Assembly (NCBI RefSeq): GCF_001026905.1
Contig: NZ_LAQL01000017.1
Coordinates: forward strand, 31,494-95,493
Direction of reading: 5' to 3'
DNA length: 64,000 bases
Origin: Kiloniella spongiae
Lineage (GTDB): Bacteria; Pseudomonadota; Alphaproteobacteria; Kiloniellales; Kiloniellaceae
A model generated the notes under the pieces. That model saw nothing but the letters and a program-made list of their open reading frames with translations. It was not told the DNA's origin and did no database searches. The position numbers and the translations under genes were made by a program. Shown one piece after another: positions 54,317 to 62,057 of this stretch (position 1 is its first letter; each line of letters starts with the position of its first letter).

Positions 54317-55119
54317 ATCTTCCAGCTAGCGTGGAAGTGGTGAACTGGGCCGTGTCCCTTACCGACCTGTAGCTCATCAGCATGACGAAGTGCTGATGTT
54401 AGATATTCTTTGGCCGCATTAACGGCTTCTAAAAGTGAAAAACCTTTGGCAATTCCAGATGCAATAGCTGCAGAGAGAGTGCAACCTGTTCCATGGCTGT
54501 TTTTGGTATTTATGCGCTGTGAACTCAGGCAGATTTCATTTTGTCCGTCAAAGAGCAAGTCATCACTTTTGTCGCCCTCGAGGTGTCCGCCTTTCAGAAG
54601 AATTGCTTTAGGACTGATGGCTTGCAGTGCTGTCAGCATGCCTTTCATTTCTTCAATAGAGGTTGGTTCTTTTTTCCCTGTTAAGACAGCTGCTTCGGGA
54701 AGATTGGGTGTAATAATTTCAGCAAGGGGCAGCAGATTTTCTTTCAGACTGGCAACGGCATCATCCTGAAGTAGTTTGTCACCGCTTTTTGCCACCATAA
54801 CCGGATCAAGAACAACCGAAATTTGTGGGTAGTGTTTTAGAACATCAGCTACTGATTTGATAATATCTGGAGTGCCAAGCATTCCGATTTTGATAGCCTT
54901 GACGTCCAGATCTTCGAATACAGTGTACAGCTGATCTTGGATAAAGTGAGTTGATACAGGGAAAATCGAGTGCACTTTACAGGTATTTTGTGCGGTCAGG
55001 GCAGTGATGACCGATGCTGCATAAACACCCAGTGCAGACATCGTTTTTATGTCAGCCTGAATACCTGCGCCACCACCACTGTCTGATCCGGCGATTGTTA
55101 GGGCTATTGGTGCAGACAT
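54313..55119 (-). CDS. thiD: Hydroxymethylpyrimidine/phosphomethylpyrimidine kinase
   Basis: Phosphorylates HMP and HMP-P in thiamine synthesis. The 268 residues carry the ribokinase-like pattern: TIAGSDSGGGAGIQADIKTM at the N-terminus, VLDPVMVAKSG, TPNLPEAAVL and GTGCTLSAAIA with the catalytic Cys/Asp-region glycine motif. The start at 55119 has GGAGGAAAG immediately upstream, and this Shine-Dalgarno can be masked by upstream RNA (see the riboswitch). It is the first gene of the thi operon. Confidence 0.95.
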   Translation of the reverse strand: MSAPIALTIAGSDSGGGAGIQADIKTMSALGVYAASVITALTAQNTCKVHSIFPVSTHFIQDQLYTVFEDLDVKAIKIGMLGTPDIIKSVADVLKHYPQISVVLDPVMVAKSGDKLLQDDAVASLKENLLPLAEIITPNLPEAAVLTGKKEPTSIEEMKGMLTALQAISPKAILLKGGHLEGDKSDDLLFDGQNEICLSSQRINTKNSHGTGCTLSAAIASGIAKGFSLLEAVNAAKEYLTSALRHADELQVGKGHGPVHHFHASWKI

Positions 55120-55204
55120 GCTTTCCTCCGTTTTATGTTCAGAGGAATTTGCTCATGCTGTTTCCTGTTGGGGAAGGTGGATTAATGGCAGTTGCCAATC
55201 CCAG

Positions 55205-55310
55205 CATCTCAATTTCCTCCGCCGGTATTAACCGGATCAGGTTCTGCGGGTTAGCGTTGGCCTCTCAGCTCAATTAACCAATATATTTAGTTGATCGAGC
55301 ACCCCGACGA
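55205..55310 (-). promoter_or_regulatory. TPP riboswitch (THI element)
   Basis: The minus-strand RNA shows all core blocks of the TPP aptamer in order: CGGGGTGCTC, GCTGAGAGG, ACCCGCAGAACCTGATC, CGGTTAATACCG and GCGGAGGAAA. It precedes thiD by about 86 nt. Downstream, AAATTCCTCT (55150-55141) can pair with the thiD Shine-Dalgarno GGAGGAA (55129-55123) or with the aptamer's own 3' GGAGGAA. This suggests translational control by exclusive pairing. Thiamine pyrophosphate should lower expression of the operon. Confidence 0.95.
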
Positions 55311-55471
55311 GATTTTCTGAATTATGCGGTGCTTTTAAAAATAGGCAAGAGAGAAAGTTATTTTTGATTTTCTGGTTTATATTTTACTCAAATCTGGACC
55401 TAGGGATATGTTTTGGCGCATATAGATCTATGTGATCAAACAAGATGTGTTTTTATTAGGGAGTTATCTAA

Positions 55472-55819
55472 ATGAGTGAAATTATCCGCCATGATACAAC
55501 GGCGCGATCCAGCAAGATTGTTGAGCACGGCAATACGGTTTATCTTTCAGGACAGGTTGGAACAGCGGGTGAATCCGTTACTGATCAAACAAAAGAGATT
55601 TTAAACAAAATTGACACATGCCTTGAGTCTGTTGGCAGTGACAAAAGCAAGATTCTTCAGGCCGTGATTTGGTTAAGCGATATGAAATACTTCGCAGAAT
55701 TAAACGAAGTATGGAATGCCTGGGTTCCGGAAGGACATGCGCCGGCGCGTGCGTGCGGGGAAGCTAAACTTGCACGTGCAGAACTCAGTGTTGAAATTAT
55801 TATTACGGCTGCAAAATAG
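55472..55819 (+). CDS. RidA family reactive intermediate deaminase
   Basis: A 115-residue YjgF/YER057c/UK114-type protein. RidA trimers hydrolyse reactive enamine/imine intermediates to keto acids. The catalytic Arg region is present in PARACGEAKLARAELSVEI, and the strand motif VYLSGQVG is typical. Its sequence is closer to the alphaproteobacterial RidA subgroups that lack some E. coli RidA residues, so substrate range is uncertain. It is monocistronic with a strong terminator. Confidence 0.9.
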   Translation: MSEIIRHDTTARSSKIVEHGNTVYLSGQVGTAGESVTDQTKEILNKIDTCLESVGSDKSKILQAVIWLSDMKYFAELNEVWNAWVPEGHAPARACGEAKLARAELSVEIIITAAK

Positions 55820-55848
55820 TCGTAAATTCAAGGTATTTAGTCGCTTTT

Positions 55849-55885
55849 GGGCTGCTCGATGAGATGGATCGGGCAGCTTTTTTTA
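55849..55885 (+). terminator. Terminator after the RidA gene
   Basis: GCTGCTCGAT (55851-55860) pairs with ATCGGGCAGC (55868-55877) with one G-U, followed by TTTTTTT. The remaining gap to oppA shows no gene and should hold the opp promoter. Confidence 0.9.
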
Positions 55886-56125
55886 TGACCTAAGCGACTT
55901 AGGCTGGATTCTCATCTTTGTATAAAGTATAATGCCTAAATGCTCGCCAGTTTTGATCGATTAATAAAGGAAAATAGCTGTTCTGCTATGTTTCTTGCAG
56001 AGTTGATCTAAAACAAGGACCTCCTCTTGTCATTGAGCGAAAAGAAGGTCACCCTGTGTGAATTGCACGCAGGGATATAACTTTATCTGGCGCGCACAAC
56101 GAATGATAACAACAGGGAAAGAGTT

Positions 56126-57772
56126 ATGGAGTTCAAATCAGGCATCAAACGGTTCCTAACAGATGGAACATTTGTAAAAACAACACGTGCTGTGGCACTT
56201 GGCGTTTCTCTTCTAGCTGGCACAACTGCATTGGTTGCACCTTCATTGGCATCTGCTGAAATGGTCTTTAACCGTGGTAATGGTGCAGAGCCAGGATCAC
56301 TGGATCCTCAAATTTCAGAGGGTGTTCCTTCTGCACACATTCTACGTGATGTATTCGAAGGTTTGACTGCTGAAAATACCGATGGTTCGATCATCCCCGG
56401 CCAGGCTGAAAGCTGGACAATTAGCGATGATGGGACGCAATTTACCTTCAAAATCCGTGATGATGCTGTGTGGAGCAATGGCAACCCTGTGACAGCACAT
56501 GATTTTGTTTTTGCTTGGCAGCGCGCAGTTGATCCGAAAACAGGATCTGAATACTCATTTTTGCTATATCCTCTCAAAAATGCACAAGCAATTGCTGGCG
56601 GTGAAGAAAAAGATCTAACCCAGCTTGGTGTAAAAGCTGCTGATGACAAGACGCTGGAAGTTCAGTTGGAAGGTCCTGCGCCTTACTTCTTGGGTATGAT
56701 CACACACTCGGTTGCCTATCCAGTTCATAAGGCAACTGTCGAAGCGCATGGTGAAGCTTGGACTCGTCCAGAGAATATGGTTTCCAATGGTGCATTCAAA
56801 GTTACTGAATGGACCCCGCAATCCCGTATTGTTGCCGTCAAATCCGATACTTACTGGAACAAAGATACAGTTAAGCTTGATAAGGTTGTTTATCACCCAA
56901 CTGAAAGTCCTACTTCAGAACTAAAAAGATATCGTGCGGGTGAATTGGACTGGACTTACGAAGTTCCAAACGACCAGATTAAATGGATCAAAGAGAATTT
57001 AGCCGATGAATTCTCAGTATCTAACTATCTTGGGGTTTATTACTACGGTTTTAATATGACAAAACCGCCTTTCAATGACCCGAAATTGCGTAAAGCATTT
57101 TCTATGGCCATCGATCGTGAAATCTTGACATCAAAAATCGTGACTGCAGGCGAAGTACCTGCTTACGCTTTTGTTGTTCCTGGGGTAACTGGATATGATC
57201 CTGTTTATGCTGATTTTAAAGCTGGTGATCAAAATGCACGTAATGCTGCGGCTCTAAAGCTTTATGAAGAAGCAGGATATTCAAAAGATAGTCCGATTGA
57301 AATTGAACTACGCTACAACACAAATGATAACCATAAAAAGATCGCAATTGCGATTGCGAGTATGTGGAAGAAAACATTTGGTGCGAAAGTAAACTTGGTA
57401 AATGAAGAGTGGAAAGTATACCTGGAAACTCGGAAGCAAAAACAAGTGACACAGGCTTTCCGTGCAGGATGGATCGGTGATTACAATGATCCAAATACCT
57501 TCCTTGAACTTTGGTTGTCTGACTCAGGCCTGAACGACACTGGTTTTGATAATCCAGAGTTCGACAGTCTCCTTAAACAGGCTGGCCTTGAACAGGATGC
57601 AACCAAGCGTAAAGAATTGCTGATGCAAGCAGAAGCAATTTTCCTTGAAGCGAATGCAGTTGCGCCTATCTACCACTACGTGACCAAGCGTATGGTTAAG
57701 CCTTATGTAAAAGGTTGGCAGAGTAACGTGATGGACCACATCCGTTCTCAGTATATCAGTATCGAGAACTAG
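56126..57772 (+). CDS. oppA: Oligopeptide ABC transporter, periplasmic binding protein
   Basis: An SBP_bac_5 family protein of 548 residues with a longer-than-usual signal region ending near ASAEMVFNRG. Key features are NRGNGAEPGSLDPQ at the mature start, WTISDDGTQFTFKIRDDAVWSNG and FDNPEFDSLLKQA near the end. It captures oligopeptides in the periplasm for the OppBC channel. It is the first gene of the opp operon; a hairpin between oppA and oppB likely keeps its mRNA level above the membrane genes. Confidence 0.95.
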   Translation: MEFKSGIKRFLTDGTFVKTTRAVALGVSLLAGTTALVAPSLASAEMVFNRGNGAEPGSLDPQISEGVPSAHILRDVFEGLTAENTDGSIIPGQAESWTISDDGTQFTFKIRDDAVWSNGNPVTAHDFVFAWQRAVDPKTGSEYSFLLYPLKNAQAIAGGEEKDLTQLGVKAADDKTLEVQLEGPAPYFLGMITHSVAYPVHKATVEAHGEAWTRPENMVSNGAFKVTEWTPQSRIVAVKSDTYWNKDTVKLDKVVYHPTESPTSELKRYRAGELDWTYEVPNDQIKWIKENLADEFSVSNYLGVYYYGFNMTKPPFNDPKLRKAFSMAIDREILTSKIVTAGEVPAYAFVVPGVTGYDPVYADFKAGDQNARNAAALKLYEEAGYSKDSPIEIELRYNTNDNHKKIAIAIASMWKKTFGAKVNLVNEEWKVYLETRKQKQVTQAFRAGWIGDYNDPNTFLELWLSDSGLNDTGFDNPEFDSLLKQAGLEQDATKRKELLMQAEAIFLEANAVAPIYHYVTKRMVKPYVKGWQSNVMDHIRSQYISIEN

Positions 57773-57798
57773 GAAATCCCGGTTTCCCAATAATGTCG

Positions 57799-57836
57799 CG
57801 GCGCGTCATCACGTTGGTGACGCGCCGGACTTTTTT
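57799..57836 (+). terminator. Partial terminator between oppA and oppB
   Basis: CGGCGCGTCA (57799-57808) pairs with TGACGCGCCG (57818-57827), followed by GACTTTTTT. Only 15 bp separate it from the oppB start, which suits differential expression rather than a full stop. Confidence 0.85.
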
Positions 57837-57851
57837 GTCAGGACATAGTAA

Positions 57852-58772
57852 ATGTTGTTGTTTATCTTAAAGCGTCTGGCCGGGGCCATTCCGACGCTGC
57901 TTATAATTGTTACACTTGCCTTCTTTCTTATCCGCTCGGCCCCTGGCGGACCATTTGACAAAGAACGCACGATACCTCCGGAAGTTGCTGCAAACCTGAA
58001 TGCTGTTTATCACCTGGATGATCCTCTGTGGGAGCAGTATCTCTATTATCTTGGAAGCGCAATACAAGGGGATTTTGGCCCCTCTTTTCAGTATAGAGAT
58101 TTCTCGGTTACAGAGCTTATTGCATCTGGTTTTCCTGTGTCGCTAACACTTGGGTTAACGGCAATCTTCCTGGCAATTACTGTGGGTGTGTCGCTTGGTG
58201 CCGTTGCTGCGCTCAAGCAAAATTCATTTATAGATTATGCTGTTATGGCGACGGCAATGACTGGAATTACTATTCCAAACTTTGTTATGGCGCCACTCTT
58301 GACCCTGGTGTTTGGCGTTTACCTGCACGTGCTTCCTGTTGGTGGGTGGGGCGATGGTATGTCTCAGGCCGTATTGCCAATTATTGCATTGGCTTTACCG
58401 CAAATTGCCTATATCGCACGTTTGACTCGTGGGTCGATGATCGAGGTTCTGCGATCCAACTTTGTACGAACAGCACGGGCGAAAGGTTTGCCTGAGCGTG
58501 TGATGCTTAGTCGTCATGCCATGAAGGCTGCGATGTTGCCGGTTGTTTCTTATTTGGGGCCAGCTTCGGCTGCTGTGATTACAGGATCTGTTGTGATTGA
58601 ACAGATATTTGGTATTCCAGGCATCGGTAGATACTTTGTACAAGGTGCCCTAAACCGGGACTATACCCTTGTGATGGGTGTCGTGATTTTTTACGGGTCG
58701 TTGATTATCTCTTTCAACCTGATCGTTGATATTATCTATGGCTTCCTCGATCCAAAAGTGAGGATGGGATAA
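57852..58772 (+). CDS. oppB: Oligopeptide ABC transporter permease OppB
   Basis: A 306-residue permease of the OppB/DppB type with six helices. The conserved start LKRLAGAIPTLLIIVTLAFFLIR and the pore-lining GGPFD are visible. The EAA-like coupling segment is NFVRTARAKGLPERVMLSRHAMKAA. It follows the oppA-oppB hairpin, and its stop shares one base with the oppC start (TAATG), so both permease subunits are made in equal amounts. Confidence 0.96.
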   Translation: MLLFILKRLAGAIPTLLIIVTLAFFLIRSAPGGPFDKERTIPPEVAANLNAVYHLDDPLWEQYLYYLGSAIQGDFGPSFQYRDFSVTELIASGFPVSLTLGLTAIFLAITVGVSLGAVAALKQNSFIDYAVMATAMTGITIPNFVMAPLLTLVFGVYLHVLPVGGWGDGMSQAVLPIIALALPQIAYIARLTRGSMIEVLRSNFVRTARAKGLPERVMLSRHAMKAAMLPVVSYLGPASAAVITGSVVIEQIFGIPGIGRYFVQGALNRDYTLVMGVVIFYGSLIISFNLIVDIIYGFLDPKVRMG

Positions 58773-59671
58773 TGGCTGTTGATATGGAAATGAAAAGCAC
58801 TGGCTCTGCTGAAAAAGAAATTCAGGGTCGCAGCCTATGGCAGGATGCATTAAGGCGCTTGCTGACAAATAAGGCCTCTGTGGTCAGTTGTGTTGTTTTA
58901 TTGAGCATTGTTCTTATTGCTCTTATCGGCCCTTGGATACATCCTAACCCCTTTGATGAAGTTTATTGGGATTACATTCAGGCTGCTCCGGATATGGAGG
59001 CAGGTTTTTATTTTGGTACCGATACCAATGGTCGCGACCTTTTTGTGCGGACGTTGTATGGCATTCGTGTATCCATGCTTGTTGGCTTGGTCGCAACGGG
59101 TGTTTCCCTTATCATTGGTGTTACCTATGGGGCAATTTCAGGATATGTAGGTGGTCGTACAGATCACATCATGATGCGCTTTGTGGATATTATGTATTCC
59201 ATGCCCTTTATGTTCTTTGTGATCCTTTTGATGGTGATTTTCGGGCGAAATATTTTCCTGATTTTTGCTGCATTAGGAGCGGTTGAATGGCTGACCATGG
59301 CACGTATCGTTCGCGGTCAGGCACTTTCGATTAAAAACAGAGAGTTTGTCGAAGCTGCGCGCGCATCCGGCGTGAGTAACTTTAACATTATCCGCAGGCA
59401 CATTATTCCCAACGCACTGGGGCCTGTGATTGTTTATGTTACACTGACAATTCCACAGGTTATTTTGATTGAAAGCTTTCTTTCTTTCCTTGGCCTTGGT
59501 GTACAGGAACCTATGACAAGTCTAGGTGTGCTGATTTCAGAAGGTGCTCAACAGATGGAATCTGCGCCCTGGACACTGTTGTTCCCGGCAAGTGCGCTGG
59601 CAATTATCCTTTTCTGCTTTAATTTTATTGGCGATGGTCTGCGTGATGCGCTTGATCCGCGTGATCGCTAG
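58772..59671 (+). CDS. oppC: Oligopeptide ABC transporter permease OppC
   Basis: A 299-residue OppC/DppC-type permease with the short N-terminal cytoplasmic arm typical of OppC (about 1-32), then six helices. GTDTNGRDLFVRTLYGIRVSMLVG is the family signature, and EFVEAARASGVSNFNIIRRHIIPNA is the coupling EAA segment. It overlaps oppB by one base and is followed 14 bp later by oppD, which has its own AGGGAGG site. Confidence 0.96.
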   Translation: MAVDMEMKSTGSAEKEIQGRSLWQDALRRLLTNKASVVSCVVLLSIVLIALIGPWIHPNPFDEVYWDYIQAAPDMEAGFYFGTDTNGRDLFVRTLYGIRVSMLVGLVATGVSLIIGVTYGAISGYVGGRTDHIMMRFVDIMYSMPFMFFVILLMVIFGRNIFLIFAALGAVEWLTMARIVRGQALSIKNREFVEAARASGVSNFNIIRRHIIPNALGPVIVYVTLTIPQVILIESFLSFLGLGVQEPMTSLGVLISEGAQQMESAPWTLLFPASALAIILFCFNFIGDGLRDALDPRDR

Positions 59672-59685
59672 GGAGGTCTGAAAAA

Positions 59686-60663
59686 ATGAGTGATATTATT
59701 CTCGAGGTGAAAGACCTCTCAGTAACCTTCTCGACACCGGAAGGTCCCGTGAATGCCGTTAATAACATGAACTTCACGATTAAAGCGGGTGAAGCATTGG
59801 GTGTTGTTGGTGAATCTGGGTCCGGGAAGAGCCAAACTTTTCTTGCGATAATGGGGCTGTTGGCCTCTAACGGTACAACAACTGGCAGTGCAAAGCTTTT
59901 GGGGCGTGAGTTGATTGGTTTAAGTGCTGATGAATTGAACAAGATTCGTGGACAGTCAATGTCCATGATCTTTCAGGACCCTATGACATCGCTTAACCCT
60001 TACCTGAAAGTGTCAAAGCAGCTAACCGAAGTTTTGGTTTTACACAAAGGTATGGGCGAACAGGCTGCAAGGGCAGAGGCTCTTAATATGCTGGATAAGG
60101 TGGGCATTCCCGAAGCGGAAAAACGCTTTGATATGTATCCGCACGAATTCTCTGGCGGAATGCGCCAGCGTGTAATGATTGCAATGGCACTCTTGTGCGA
60201 GCCAGCTCTGTTGATTGCAGATGAGCCGACAACGGCATTGGATGTAACTATTCAGGCACAAATCCTCGATTTGATGCGTAAACTGAAAAGTGAGTTCAAT
60301 ACGGCGATTGTCATGATCACCCATGACTTGGGGGTTGTTGCCGGGCTGTGCGATACACTGAATGTTATGTATGCCGGACGCATTGTCGAACGCTCTTCTG
60401 TTGATGAAGTTTTCTCTGCCCCTCGCCATCCTTACAGTCAGGGGCTTTTGGCATCTACACCAAGATTGGATGAAAAAACGCATGACAATGAGTTGGTAAC
60501 CATTCCGGGGCAACCGCCGAACTTGCAGCGTCTGCCACAAGGTTGTGCTTTTGCCCCGCGTTGTATTCATGTGCAGGACCGGTGTCTTTGCGATCGTCCG
60601 CCATTGTTTGAAACGCCAAGTGGAAGTCACAATGCCTGTTATAGAGAGGAGGATGCCGCATGA
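59686..60663 (+). CDS. oppD: Oligopeptide ABC transporter ATPase OppD
   Basis: A 325-residue ABC ATPase of the OppD/DppD class. Walker A is GESGSGKSQ, an uncommon Q in place of T/S at the end as in many OppD proteins. The signature is FSGGMRQRVMIA, Walker B is LLIADEPTTALD and the switch His is in MITHDLGVVA. The C-terminal oligopeptide-ABC extension holds Cys residues (GCAFAPRC, RCLCDRP, NACYRE) that may ligate a metal or cluster. It overlaps oppF by 4 bp. Confidence 0.96.
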   Translation: MSDIILEVKDLSVTFSTPEGPVNAVNNMNFTIKAGEALGVVGESGSGKSQTFLAIMGLLASNGTTTGSAKLLGRELIGLSADELNKIRGQSMSMIFQDPMTSLNPYLKVSKQLTEVLVLHKGMGEQAARAEALNMLDKVGIPEAEKRFDMYPHEFSGGMRQRVMIAMALLCEPALLIADEPTTALDVTIQAQILDLMRKLKSEFNTAIVMITHDLGVVAGLCDTLNVMYAGRIVERSSVDEVFSAPRHPYSQGLLASTPRLDEKTHDNELVTIPGQPPNLQRLPQGCAFAPRCIHVQDRCLCDRPPLFETPSGSHNACYREEDAA

Positions 60664-61649
60664 GTAGGTCCCAAGAAGTCCTTCTTGATGTAAAAGATCT
60701 CAAGGTTCATTTCTCGATCCCGAGCGGTAAGCTCTTCAAAAAGCCTGGATTGCTAAAAGCTGTTGATGGTGTCTCATTTCAGGTCAAAGCAGGCGAAACA
60801 TTGGGCGTTGTAGGTGAGTCCGGGTGCGGTAAATCCACACTTGGCCGCGCTGTTCTACGACTTCTGAAACCTACGGACGGACAGGTTGCCTGGTTTGGTC
60901 AGGAAATGGGTGATATGAAGGCTGAAGAGCTGCGGAATGTACGCTCTGATCTTCAGGTTATTTTTCAGGATCCATTGGCATCACTTGATCCTCGTATGAC
61001 GATTGGGCAGATCATTGGTGAGCCTTTGATTACCCATTATCCGAAGTTGTCAAAGACTGAGGTAAAGGAAAAGGTTAAGGCAATGATGGCCAAGGTTGGC
61101 CTTTTGCCGGATCAGGTCAATCGCTATCCGCATGAATTCTCTGGTGGCCAATGTCAACGTATTGGTATTGCACGGGCGATGATCTTGGAACCAAAATTGA
61201 TCGTCTGTGATGAAGCTGTCAGCGCTTTGGATGTATCCATTCAAGCACAGATCGTTAATCTGTTGATGGGCTTGCAGAAAGAATTCGGACTTAGTCTGAT
61301 TTTTATTTCGCACAACTTGAGTATTGTTCGCCATATCAGTCACCGTATCATGGTGTTGTATCTTGGTCGGATGATGGAGGTTGCGGACCGGGATGCGATC
61401 TATGCAAAGCCTCTTCATCCTTATACAAAAGCCCTGATTTCTGCTGTGCCAATCCCAGATCCGGTGATAGAGCGCAACAAAGAACATGTGGCTTTGAAGG
61501 GGGATTTACCTAGTCCTTTAAACCCGCCGTCAGGCTGTGTTTTCAGGACCCGGTGTCCTTTTGCCAAGGATATCTGTGCCGCAGATGTTCCTGCTTTGAA
61601 ATCCTATCCAGGTGACAGAGAGGCCGCATGTCACTTTATTGAAGAATAA
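60660..61649 (+). CDS. oppF: Oligopeptide ABC transporter ATPase OppF
   Basis: A 329-residue ABC ATPase of the OppF/DppF class. Walker A is GESGCGKST, the signature is [12 protein letters not shown] (Q-C where most have Q-R), Walker B is [12 protein letters not shown] and the switch His is in FISHNLSIV. It starts within oppD's last codons (ATGA overlap). The C-terminal Cys-rich tail ([15 protein letters not shown]) is conserved in the class. It ends the operon at a strong terminator (61713). Confidence 0.96.
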   Translation: MSRSQEVLLDVKDLKVHFSIPSGKLFKKPGLLKAVDGVSFQVKAGETLGVVGESGCGKSTLGRAVLRLLKPTDGQVAWFGQEMGDMKAEELRNVRSDLQVIFQDPLASLDPRMTIGQIIGEPLITHYPKLSKTEVKEKVKAMMAKVGLLPDQVNRYPHEFSGGQCQRIGIARAMILEPKLIVCDEAVSALDVSIQAQIVNLLMGLQKEFGLSLIFISHNLSIVRHISHRIMVLYLGRMMEVADRDAIYAKPLHPYTKALISAVPIPDPVIERNKEHVALKGDLPSPLNPPSGCVFRTRCPFAKDICAADVPALKSYPGDREAACHFIEE

Positions 61650-61712
61650 ACAGGTAGGGAGCTTTGTTTTGAGAGGCGAATTATAAAGCCACCCTAAACG
61701 AGCTTAAAAGTT

Positions 61713-61757
61713 AATAAGGTCGCTCTTTTTTGCCAGAGAGTGACCTTATTTTTTACT
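61713..61757 (+). terminator. Terminator of the opp operon
   Basis: AATAAGGTCGCTCT (61713-61726) pairs with AGAGTGACCTTATT (61737-61750) with one G-U pair, followed by TTTTTAC. Confidence 0.92.
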
Positions 61758-62057
61758 TTATTGAGGCGATTCTTTTGTCTCGCATTTTATCTATATTTAT
61801 TACATTACTTTAATGAGGGTTTGTTTATTTTGTTGAGTGGTATTTTCTTCGTTGTAATTTTTGTAACTCTTTGAAATATAATAAATATATTGATTTTAAT
61901 TTTGATTAAAATTTTACACAAAAATAATATATATTTGCCACATTTTAAGTATAAGTATAATTACCTATAAGTAGATTCTGTTAATAATTACAATTGTTAC
62001 TGATGTTATAATCACTATGTAATGTAAATAAAATTTATTACTTTCTTGGTGACTTCT
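61758..62057. other. Very AT-rich upstream region of the RTX-type gene
   Basis: About 300 bp with long runs of A and T and no open frame. It is visibly richer in AT than any other stretch of this window. Such DNA is commonly bound by nucleoid-associated silencers such as MucR/Ros or H-NS-like proteins in front of surface-protein genes. The promoter of the 62058 gene must lie here. Confidence 0.65.
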
